A stretch of 10,243 nt of DNA from JBEKJU01 sp050011095 (lineage in GTDB: Bacteria > Desulfobacterota > Syntrophorhabdia > Syntrophorhabdales > WCHB1-27). The DNA is taken from positions 1 to 10,243 of the forward strand of contig JBEKJU010000136.1 in assembly GCA_050011095.1 (NCBI GenBank), given 5' to 3'. Position 1 is the stretch's first letter. Every line of letters starts with the position of its first letter. The position numbers and the translations under genes were made by a program. Positions 1 to 10,157 of this stretch are shown in pieces. The notes beneath the pieces are model-generated. The model had not been told where the DNA came from. It ran no database searches and saw nothing but the letters and a program-made list of their open reading frames with translations.

Positions 1-156
1 AGATGCGCCTATGCTAAACAGGGACAGAGCCAACCTCGTTCGGGACTGAGAGGTTTATCCGTCCAAAAGCCTTATTGCACAAGGGGGCTGAGCTAATTTT
101 GGATTATTTAGGACAGCAATGGAGCAACATATGAGATTCTTGACTAGCAAAGAGGC
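1..156. other. Left edge, nothing recognised
   Basis: No gene, promoter or repeat that I can support. An imperfect 19-base palindrome (CCTATGTA-gca-TACGTAGG, one mismatch) lies at 156-174, at the stop codon of the doubtful small minus-strand ORF. It has no adjoining T-run. The last 86 bases of the window (10158-10243) are similarly featureless. Confidence 0.5.
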
Positions 157-375
157 CTATGTAGCATACGTAGGATATTGGAATAGCAAATTGAAGTGGC
201 GCACCTGACTTCCTGTTTTTCCATGCACGATATCAACCGGCAATCCAGTTTCGATCCCGTAATACTCAGAACGCGGTCTTACGTCCACGCAACGACCTTG
301 AACGGTGACCTTCGATTGATAGTCAAAGGTATCCAGTTCCCCGTTACAACCTTCACATTGTGTTTTCAAAAACAA
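157..375 (-). CDS. Possible small protein, unrecognised (doubtful)
   Basis: A reading frame of about 72 codons runs leftward from a TTG at 375-373 to a TAG at 159-157. I do not recognise the product. It has a CxxC pair near its start (CEGC) and is otherwise hydrophilic, with no signal peptide or membrane segment. The codons look reasonably protein-like, but there is no ATG. The only ribosome-site candidate is a GAGG a few bases upstream of the TTG (CCTCT on the plus strand at 380-384). The frame is open further upstream into the kinase gene, and its start overlaps the rightward promoter at 363-392, so a chance ORF or a decayed gene fragment is equally possible. Confidence 0.2.
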   Translation of the reverse strand: MFLKTQCEGCNGELDTFDYQSKVTVQGRCVDVRPRSEYYGIETGLPVDIVHGKTGSQVRHFNLLFQYPTYAT

Positions 376-392
376 AGAGCCTCTGGTATAAT
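363..392 (+). promoter_or_regulatory. Sigma70-type promoter with extended -10, for the seven-PAS kinase gene
   Basis: A perfect TATAAT at 387-392 is preceded by TGG, giving the extended -10 form TGnTATAAT. A weak -35 (TTTTCA, 4 of 6 matches) lies at 363-368 with an 18-bp spacer. Transcription would begin near 399, leaving a leader of about 65 bases before the ATG at 466. An extended -10 can compensate for a poor -35. Prediction from sequence only. Confidence 0.5.
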
Positions 393-465
393 CTCCTGAT
401 CTTTTCTGAACTACCTCTATAGAACGGTATGGGGACAGAATCAGAAGACTGCCTTGGAGGTTTTT

Positions 466-4578
<4,113 letters not shown>

Positions 4579-4599
4579 GTCCAGTTGTGCCTTTCTTTT

Positions 4600-4729
4600 G
4601 GCAATCGATAGATTTGCCGGACTCTCTCCATTCAGACTTTGTAAGCGTGTTTCTCTAACGATTACATGTAGTTAATGTTTACACCTACGAAGGTTTTATA
4701 GAGAACTTCGTAGGAATCTATCGATTGCC
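4600..4729. repeat. 130-bp structure bounded by a perfect 15-bp inverted repeat, with an inner hairpin
   Basis: GGCAATCGATAGATT at 4600-4614 is the exact reverse complement of 4715-4729. Just inside the right arm, CCTACGAAG (4684-4692) pairs perfectly with CTTCGTAGG (4706-4714) across a 13-base loop. The left arm can also fold on itself with 4612-4618 (GGCAA-TC / GATTTGCC, one bulge). An imperfect palindrome around TACATGTA lies at 4656-4674. There is no ORF inside and no target-site duplication that I can see. Possible identities are a small non-autonomous element (MITE-like), the leftover ends of a deleted element, or a recombinase site. It begins 21 bases after the kinase stop codon. Confidence 0.6.
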
Positions 4730-4740
4730 ACCCGAAGGCC

Positions 4741-4872
4741 GCAACGACCCTTGGCCGTAGAGGCAAGGGCATGCAGCCGGAAATCCTCGAAAAGAAATTC
4801 GATCCCTTCTTCACGACAAACGAGGAACTGACGCACCCGTCTGCAAGGCCGGGATTGGGGGGTGCAGGGTAG
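4741..4872 (+). pseudogene. Relic of a third histidine-kinase ATPase domain
   Basis: From 4768 the plus strand reads GMQPEILEKKFDPFFTT, which matches the G1/F-box stretch of the ATPase domain in both intact kinases of this window (for example GMSADIMDKIFDPFFTT). About 20 consecutive bases centred on the FDPFFTT codons are identical to the copy near 4010. Homology fades after about 4828, where the glycine-rich GEGTGLGL box is missing, and the frame stops at TAG 4870-4872. Upstream only a corrupted glycine-rich remnant (GRRGKG) is left. There is no HisKA, N box or start codon. This is a decayed fragment, probably from a duplicated or recombined kinase gene. Its right edge abuts the dioxygenase relic on the opposite strand. 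Confidence 0.7.
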
Positions 4873-5093
4873 ATGATCTCGAAGAGCTCCTGGGGGAAGC
4901 CGCCGAAATCATAGATGGTCCACTGATGGGCCATGACGGTTGCCATCGCACCCGACACGCAGCAATGAGCGGAGACGGCAAGGATCGCTCAGGGCCGAAG
5001 CAGCGAAGCCCCGAAGGCGGCCCGGGTCTCGGTCCATTTGTTACGGGCGATGACGTTCATGGGATTGCCGTGACCGACAAAGACGGCTGGCAT
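4839..5093 (-). pseudogene. Truncated DODA/YgiD-type extradiol dioxygenase with an internal stop
   Basis: Reading leftward from ATG 5093-5091 the frame gives MPAVFVGHGNPMNVI, then a TGA at 4991-4989, then AILAVSAHC and WTIYDFGGFPQELFEIIYPA up to about 4839. These match the N-terminal third of the class III extradiol dioxygenases of the 4,5-DOPA dioxygenase/YgiD family: the GHGNPM segment holds the first metal-ligand histidine and SAH the next. The remaining roughly two thirds of the usual ~260 residues are absent, and homology stops where the kinase relic begins. The TGA replaces what is probably a CGA arginine codon, a single C-to-T change. The gene is dead on two counts. It lies 92 bases downstream of the Fe-S protein gene on the same strand, so the two may once have been co-transcribed. 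Family members open aromatic diol rings using a divalent metal. Confidence 0.8.
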
Positions 5094-5185
5094 GCGTTGC
5101 GGTTGAGTCCATGATTTGGAATCGCACGTTCCACAAGATCTCGTCTCCGGGATGCGCCAAAGGAGAAGGGCGTGTTGCGCTCGCG

Positions 5186-6088
5186 CTATCGACTGTCTGG
5201 AGACTGTATCGGCTCGTCGGCCGGGAGGGGAATTCGAGACTCGCAGGGGACTCCGGACTGGCAGAAACCGCAACCATAGCATTCAAACCCAAAATGGGAC
5301 GCGACGTAGGTTCTCGTCGTCTGAAGGTAGGCCATACACTTCGATTTGTCGTGGCCGGATTCACTCACGGCACCTGCAGGGCACCGTTCAATGCATTTCC
5401 CGCAGCTCCCTTGAGAGAAAAAGAGACAGTACTCGCGGTAATCCTGGTACGGCCGGGGGGTCGGAGAGATGTGAAGCCGGGCCACGACTGAGCCGCACCG
5501 CATCGCCTTGCCCCGCGGCGTGATGAGTCCGTCGCACAGGCCGAAGGTCCCGAGTCCCGAGGCATGCGCCGCATGACGCTCGGACCAGGTGGAGGCGTAA
5601 CCGTAACGTTCGGACATCGGCATCTTCCATTGGGAGAACATCGTGGGCGCCACAGCGTCAACCCCTCCAGCACGAAGGGCAGTCACGACGTACTCCTGGA
5701 GCTTGACATTCACCTCTTCTCCGAACATTCTCGCCCGCGCCCAGCTTTCCGGCGGGTAGACCGTCTCCTTGCGCATATCCTCCTTCGTTCGTTCAGTATG
5801 GGGCATAATCCAGCTGACGACGGTCAGCTCATCGGCCGCAACCTCCAACCCGGGAAAGGCCAGGCTGAAAACTTCAAGGGGAGTCCAATGGAAGGGTCCG
5901 ACGTGCTCCTTGTAGGACTGGTAGATGGCGTCGTTCCCCCGTGAAAATCCCACAAGGGGGTCAGCCCAGGCTTTATCGCGGGCTTTATTCTTGAGGGTAT
6001 TCTCCGGCGACGTGCGGATGAAATCTTTGATGATGGTCTCAATCCATGCTGCCCGATTCTCGTTCTCATCTTTCATTGTGGTGTCCAT
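5186..6088 (-). CDS. Epoxyqueuosine-reductase-like protein with two 4Fe-4S cluster motifs
   Basis: About 300 residues, cytoplasmic, with no signal peptide or membrane segment. The C-terminal third carries two cysteine groups typical of a double 4Fe-4S module: CGKCIERCP at about 229-237 with a further Cys near 251, and CYGCGFC...GVPCE at about 270-283. The N-terminal half has the mixed composition of the corrinoid-binding fold shared by QueG and reductive dehalogenases, but I see no decisive cobalamin-contact residues. The ending CxSGVPCESRIP is typical of a QueG-like subfamily widespread in anaerobes whose substrate is unknown, so true queuosine synthesis should not be assumed. No Tat signal argues against a respiratory dehalogenase. 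The start is uncertain: ATG 6088 (used here), ATG 6076, or a TTG at 6115, none with a convincing ribosome site. Downstream on the same strand is the dioxygenase relic. Confidence 0.85.
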   Translation of the reverse strand: MDTTMKDENENRAAWIETIIKDFIRTSPENTLKNKARDKAWADPLVGFSRGNDAIYQSYKEHVGPFHWTPLEVFSLAFPGLEVAADELTVVSWIMPHTERTKEDMRKETVYPPESWARARMFGEEVNVKLQEYVVTALRAGGVDAVAPTMFSQWKMPMSERYGYASTWSERHAAHASGLGTFGLCDGLITPRGKAMRCGSVVARLHISPTPRPYQDYREYCLFFSQGSCGKCIERCPAGAVSESGHDKSKCMAYLQTTRTYVASHFGFECYGCGFCQSGVPCESRIPLPADEPIQSPDSR

Positions 6089-6115
6089 TATACCGTTTTC
6101 GCTCTCTTGCTGCAA
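6087..6115 (-). promoter_or_regulatory. Possible sigma70 promoter overlapping the start of the Fe-S gene
   Basis: On the minus strand TTGCAG (6115-6110) is followed after exactly 17 bases by a perfect TATAAT (6092-6087). The last AT of the -10 forms part of the ATG at 6088. If used, transcription would begin near 6080 and the first translatable ATG would be 6076-6074, giving an almost leaderless mRNA. The -35 matches only 3 of 6, so chance is a real alternative. Confidence 0.35.
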
Positions 6116-6174
6116 TCGCTCTCAAGAGGGCAATAGACGTTTCTTTGCGCCACCGCAAACGGGGACACGCTAAG

Positions 6175-6198
6175 GAGCCGATCCGCGGCGCGCGGCTC
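6175..6198. other. GC-rich nested hairpin between the Fe-S gene and kinase 2
   Basis: GAGCCG (6175-6180) pairs with CGGCTC (6193-6198), and within it CCGCG (6183-6187) can alternatively pair with CGCGG (6191-6195). There is no T-run on either side, so it is not a standard intrinsic terminator. It lies about 170 bases past the end of the leftward kinase gene. The rest of the 6116-6368 gap shows no gene or recognisable site. Confidence 0.3.
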
Positions 6199-6368
6199 AC
6201 GACCTTCCGGCCGACCACGTTCCCAACCGCTGCCGGACGACGGGGGATATGCCAGAGAATAACACAACGTTCCCCTTGTAACTCTCCTCAACGCCTGCAC
6301 CCACTCACTGCTGCATCGAGCTATTCAGCGGATTCTGCCCAATTACCGATTAAAGCCGGCAACCGAAT

Positions 6369-9038
6369 CTATGTGTCGAGTACCTTTCTCGCCGTCCTCG
6401 CGATCTCCCTTTTCGTCAGCGGCTTCATCGCAAAGGCCCTGATGCCCGCCGCCTTTGCCTTGCTGTCATCGACGAGATGGCTGAAACCGGTGCACATGAT
6501 GATGGGCATGTCGGCCCTGAGAGCAAGGACCTCCCTGGCAAGTTCAATGCCTGTCATATCGGGCATGGTCTGATCGGTGATGACGAGGTCGAACCGAAAG
6601 GGGTCCTGCTTCAGGAGTGAGAGGGCCTCCCTGCTGCTCGTCCGTGACGTCACCTCGTAACCGAGCTCGGCGAGGATTCCCTCGCCCATCTCCATAAGGG
6701 CCTCTTCGTCGTCCACAAAGAGGATGCGCTCCGTGCCCGTAGGGATCATTGTATCGTCGCTTGTACCCGTTCCCTCCTCTCCCGCGATCTTCGGGAAATA
6801 GACGGTGAAGGCGGAGCCTTTGCCCGGCTCGCCCTCGACGGTGATGGAGCCGTTCGACTGCTTCACGATGCCGTGGACGACCGACAAGCCGAGGCCCGTT
6901 CCCTCCCCCACATTCTTTGTGGTAAAGAAGGGGTCGAATATCCTGTCCATGATCTCGGGCGATATCCCCGTGCCGGTGTCGCGGACCGTGAGCTTCATGT
7001 ACGGTCCCGGCCCCATCCCGTGCTGATTCCCATCCGAAGGGGAAACAGTGACGCAGGAGAGGTCGATGTCGAGGGACCCTCCCCTCTCCCGCATCGCGTA
7101 GACGGCATTGGTGCAGAGATTCACGAGAACCTGGTGAATTTGGATGGGATCGGCCAGGATGAGTCCGGACTCGTGCGCGATGCTCGTCCTGATCGCAATA
7201 GTGGTCGGTGTAGTCGCGGAGAGGAGCTTGAGGGTCTCCTTGACTATGGTGGAGAGCAGCAGGGGTTTCTTCTCCGCTTCGGCCTTTCTGCTGAACGCGA
7301 GCAACTGCTTTACCACTTCCCGGCCTCGAAGCGCTGCCTCGAGAACCCTCTTCACGTGGCGCTGGTCCCGGCCGTCTTTGCCGACGTGGCCCTGAAGGAG
7401 CTCCCCAAATCCGATGATCGCCGCAAGGATGTTATTGAAGTCGTGAGCGATACCTCCCGAAAGCGTTCCGAGGGCCTCCATTTTCTGTGCCTGGCGAAGC
7501 TGGGCTTCGAGCTGCTCTCGCTGCTCGATTTCTTCTTTTAGCTTCTGGTACGCCTGCTGCAGTTCACTGGTTCGTTCCTGCACGCGCTCTTCAAGCTCGT
7601 CGTGGGCCTTTCGGAGGGCCTCCTCGGCGGCTTTGCGGGCGGTGATGTCCAGAACGAGAGACATAACGGACGCCATGTCGCCTTGACCGTCCAGGAGAAC
7701 TGAGTTGTACCACGTACAATCGATGACGCTGCCTGACTTCGTGTAGTTGCGGTTCGAGGAGAGGACCGTTCGTTCTAAGCCGCCGCTCAGCCTCTCCATG
7801 GTGCGGGCCACTATCGGGACGTCGTCTTCGTAGATCATGTTGAGGGCATCGATTCGTTTTCCGACTGTTTCTTCAGCTTTCCAACCAAAAAGCCGCTCGG
7901 CCTCGGTAGACCAGGTCGTCACGACATAATTGCTGTCCCACTCCACTACTGCCAGCGGAGAATTCTCAAGGTGAAATCTTAATCTCTGCTCGCTGTCACG
8001 CAGGGCAAGTTCCGCCTGTCTGCGCTCGGTGATGTCCTGGACGGTACCGCGCAGGCCCTTCATGTGACCTTCGGCATCCCTTATGACCTCACTGCGCGTC
8101 GTAACCTGGATGGTCTGACCATCCGGCCGGAGCGCCGTGACGTCGAGCTCGTAGCCGACCCCTGTCTGCATCGTCCGTTCGACGGCCGCATTCACTCGCT
8201 CCCAGTCTTCGACGGGATAGCAGCGTCCCCTTTGTTCGCGAAAGTTGGGCATGAGCTGCCTCTGCGGATCAAACCCATAGATGTGCAGTAGTTCGTCTGA
8301 ACCTGTGGTGACATCGGTCGACGCGTCCCAATACCAACTCCCCAGATGAGCAAGGCGCTGGGCCTCTCCGAGTTCGGCTTCCTTCTGGTGCAGCATCTCC
8401 TCTGCGGCCTTTCGTTCTGTTATGTCGCGGAAGACGAGCACTACTCCCGTGGTGTTGCCGTCCTTATCTCTTATGGGAGCGTCGCTGTCGTCGATAGGGA
8501 CCTCTTTCCCGTCCTTCCGTATCAGGATCGTATGGTTGGCCAGGCCGATAACCATGCCTTGCCGGAGGACCTTCGTGACGGGACTTTCAACTTCACTGCG
8601 GGTCTGGTTGTTGACGATCTTGAATATCTCCGCAACCGGTTTCATTGACGCATCGCCGCGATTCCATCCGGTCAGACTTTCTGCCACGGGGTTCATGAAG
8701 GTGATTCTGCCGGCAACATCGGTGGCAATAACCGCATCGCCGATGCTCGCCAAGGTAGTGGCCAAACGCTGCTCATGCTCTCGCTTGATCTGTTCTGCCC
8801 GCGCTTGACGCAGCCGATGCGCAATGACGCTCATGAATGCCCCGATGAAGCAGAAAAGAGCGAGGGCCACCGCATCGCCCAGAGTCGTTATGGTGAGTGA
8901 CCCTATTGGAGGAATGAAGAAATAGTACGCAGCGAGACCCCCCAACGCCGTAGCGGCCAAGCCGGAGCCAAGCCCCCCGAGAAGAGGGACACGGCTCGAT
9001 TTCTTCGTGCAGGGTCGTCCGTTGACATCGCTGTTCAC
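6369..9038 (-). CDS. Membrane-anchored three-PAS hybrid sensor histidine kinase with truncated DUF4118 sensor and C-terminal receiver
   Basis: 889 residues from GTG 9038. Two hydrophobic segments (about 18-41 and 52-75, with YYFFIPPIGS between) match the second half of the four-helix DUF4118 (KdpD-type) sensor; the first two helices are missing. PAS domains follow at about 88-208, 215-338 and 350-466, then a coiled coil (472-515). HisKA has His532 (AHDFNN). The ATPase domain shows Asn640/644, DTGTG (687), FDPFFTT and GEGTGLGL (711). The receiver has Asp776/777, Asp822 (TDQTMP) and Lys872. All catalytic residues are present. The product should sit in the inner membrane and pass phosphate from His532 to Asp822. 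The signal is unknown. The GTG start has its AGGA only one base away, which is too close. An ATG at 9028 lies in another frame and would join the kinase frame if the G6 run (C6 at 8973-8978) had one more G. A promoter and leader hairpin lie upstream. It is a paralogue of the seven-PAS kinase. Confidence 0.93.
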   Translation of the reverse strand: MNSDVNGRPCTKKSSRVPLLGGLGSGLAATALGGLAAYYFFIPPIGSLTITTLGDAVALALFCFIGAFMSVIAHRLRQARAEQIKREHEQRLATTLASIGDAVIATDVAGRITFMNPVAESLTGWNRGDASMKPVAEIFKIVNNQTRSEVESPVTKVLRQGMVIGLANHTILIRKDGKEVPIDDSDAPIRDKDGNTTGVVLVFRDITERKAAEEMLHQKEAELGEAQRLAHLGSWYWDASTDVTTGSDELLHIYGFDPQRQLMPNFREQRGRCYPVEDWERVNAAVERTMQTGVGYELDVTALRPDGQTIQVTTRSEVIRDAEGHMKGLRGTVQDITERRQAELALRDSEQRLRFHLENSPLAVVEWDSNYVVTTWSTEAERLFGWKAEETVGKRIDALNMIYEDDVPIVARTMERLSGGLERTVLSSNRNYTKSGSVIDCTWYNSVLLDGQGDMASVMSLVLDITARKAAEEALRKAHDELEERVQERTSELQQAYQKLKEEIEQREQLEAQLRQAQKMEALGTLSGGIAHDFNNILAAIIGFGELLQGHVGKDGRDQRHVKRVLEAALRGREVVKQLLAFSRKAEAEKKPLLLSTIVKETLKLLSATTPTTIAIRTSIAHESGLILADPIQIHQVLVNLCTNAVYAMRERGGSLDIDLSCVTVSPSDGNQHGMGPGPYMKLTVRDTGTGISPEIMDRIFDPFFTTKNVGEGTGLGLSVVHGIVKQSNGSITVEGEPGKGSAFTVYFPKIAGEEGTGTSDDTMIPTGTERILFVDDEEALMEMGEGILAELGYEVTSRTSSREALSLLKQDPFRFDLVITDQTMPDMTGIELAREVLALRADMPIIMCTGFSHLVDDSKAKAAGIRAFAMKPLTKREIARTARKVLDT

Positions 9039-9059
9039 ATCCTGCCGTCAGAGATTGTG

Positions 9060-9095
9060 GAGAGAAGGACGGGCGGGAGAAGCGTCCTGTCTCTC
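9060..9095 (-). promoter_or_regulatory. Strong hairpin in the leader of kinase 2
   Basis: On the minus strand GAGAGA-C-AGGACG (9095-9083) pairs with CGTCCTTCTCTC (9071-9060). This makes a 12-bp stem with a single bulged base and an 11-base loop. It lies between the predicted transcription start (about 9129) and the start codon region (9038-9028), about 20 bases before translation begins. No U-run follows, so it is not an ordinary terminator. It could affect translation or mRNA stability, or be a protein-binding site. Confidence 0.5.
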
Positions 9096-9135
9096 GGAAT
9101 GGCTACCCTCGCCACGGCGCTCAACTCAGGGGAGT

Positions 9136-9164
9136 ATTTTACCAGCTATGAGTTACGTTAGCAA
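9136..9164 (-). promoter_or_regulatory. Sigma70-type promoter for kinase 2
   Basis: On the minus strand TTGCTA (9164-9159, 4 of 6 matches) and TAAAAT (9141-9136, 5 of 6) are separated by exactly 17 bases. Transcription would start near 9129, giving a leader of about 90 bases that contains the hairpin. It reads away from the integrase gene on the other strand. Confidence 0.5.
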
Positions 9165-9306
9165 CCGGTATCCGCCCTGCTGATTACCCTTTGCAGTCTT
9201 GCATCAAGCCGCCTTAACTTGGGAGCGCTCTTTCAGGAAGTTCGCCTTTCGCTGCTCCTCCTCGCCGTGTCTCTCATATTACATGTTGAGGTCCCGAAAA
9301 CCACAC

Positions 9307-9313
9307 GAGGAGG
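9307..9313 (+). promoter_or_regulatory. Ribosome binding site fixing the integrase start
   Basis: GAGGAGG lies five bases before the ATG at 9319-9321. It is the best Shine-Dalgarno match among the starts examined here. It rules out the longer in-frame extension back to 9199, whose extra residues look like untranslated sequence. Confidence 0.8.
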
Positions 9314-9318
9314 CAATT

Positions 9319-10157
9319 ATGACACTACGGGACGCAATCGAGCAGTTCAGAGATCACCAGAAGAACAGCGCGAAGGAGAAGACCCGGGAAAGCTATGGCT
9401 ATCTGTTTCGAAACATGGAGGCCCTTCTTGGCAACGCCTCACTTGACGAGCTGTCCTCCCAAGATATCTACCAGTTCTTGCTTGTATTGACGGAAGGACG
9501 GGCCAGAACGACCGCACGTCTACGCTATGCCCAGTTGAAATCCTTTTTCAACTTTACCATCCAGAGGAGCGTCGCCTTAATGATCAACCCGTGCAACGAC
9601 CCCCTTCTTTCAAAAACTTTCCGGGCACCGAGAATGAAGCAGCGAGAGATCGTCAGCAGGGAGGTGATCGATGAGATCATTTATCGCTGCACAAAGCCGA
9701 GGGACAGGCTTATCCTCGAACTCCAGGCACGGTGTGGCATGAGGATAGGAGAGGTGTTGGGCCTATTGGCGTCGGATGTGAACGGAAGAAGAATTACGAT
9801 ACGTCGGCCCAAATCAGGCCGGGAGGAAGAAAGCGCCTTCATGCCAGAAACGGTGGCCGGAAGACTCAGGGCATACCGCGAAGCCCACAACATTCTCCCT
9901 GATCAGAAGCTCTTTCCCATCGGCTACTCAACGGCACGGTCCATGGTCAAGAGGCTCGGAGACAGGATAAACGTGAAGATCAGACCACACGACCTCAGGC
10001 GTCACTCGGCTACTACGCAAGCCGGAACGGAATACCCCTTGAGGTCGTGTCCAAGGTGATTCTGCGTCACCAGGATCTCAAAAACACGCAGATGTACCTC
10101 GGCAGAATAAGCGAGGCCGAGGCTCTTCGATGGATGGACGTGCTCCACGGCAAGTAG
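9319..10157 (+). pseudogene. Tyrosine recombinase/integrase gene broken by a frameshift before the catalytic Tyr
   Basis: The frame from ATG 9319 encodes an N-terminal SAM-like core-binding domain (about 1-95) and a catalytic domain with Arg142 (GMRIGE), a candidate Lys165 (RPKSG), and His224/Arg227 (HDLRR). Shortly after HDLRRHSAT the frame slips and stops at TGA 10057-10059. From 10014 another frame continues as YASRNGIPLEVVSK, then LRHQDLKNTQMYLG, to TAG 10155-10157. This supplies the missing catalytic His (codon 10068-10070) and Tyr nucleophile (10095-10097). Restoring one base near 10012-10013 would give a normal protein of 279 residues, like XerC/D-type recombinases. As read, the product lacks its nucleophile and cannot cut DNA. 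I see no slippery heptamer suggesting programmed frameshifting, so mutation or a sequencing error is likelier. No tRNA, att repeat or other mobile-element gene is visible nearby. Confidence 0.88.

Larger units (their letters stand above)
4579..5185. other. Decayed intergenic strip between kinase 1 and the Fe-S gene
   Basis: About 600 bases without an intact gene. In order it holds the inverted-repeat structure (4600-4729), the ATPase-domain relic (4741 to about 4830), the reversed dioxygenase relic (4839-5093), and 92 bases with nothing recognisable. No intrinsic terminator for either flanking gene is evident. Confidence 0.75.

Noticed and set aside
431..438. GGGGACA motifs near 431 and 6161 as REP-type repeats
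   Set aside because: Only a short core is shared, with no matching palindrome or extended similarity between the two sites.
454..465. Upstream TTG start adding four residues to the seven-PAS kinase
   Set aside because: It overlaps the GGAGG ribosome site that serves the ATG at 466 with ideal spacing.
4600..4618. Intrinsic terminator for the seven-PAS kinase
   Set aside because: The hairpin is not followed by a T-run on the plus strand; the nearby T-rich stretch lies before it, and on the minus strand it would be followed by A residues.
5186..6088. Respiratory reductive dehalogenase
   Set aside because: It lacks a Tat signal peptide, is shorter than that family, and has no small membrane anchor gene beside it; the cysteine pattern fits QueG-like soluble proteins better.
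6873..7541. Plus-strand open frame of about 220 codons opposite kinase 2
   Set aside because: Antisense shadow of the ATPase and HisKA domains; no family resemblance and no ribosome site considered convincing.
9199..9318. N-terminal extension of the integrase by 40 residues
   Set aside because: The ATG at 9319 has a near-perfect GAGGAGG; the extension begins at a non-ATG codon and does not resemble integrase sequence.
9960..10059. Programmed ribosomal frameshift in the integrase
   Set aside because: No slippery heptamer or clear downstream stimulatory structure was seen; a simple one-base loss explains the data better.
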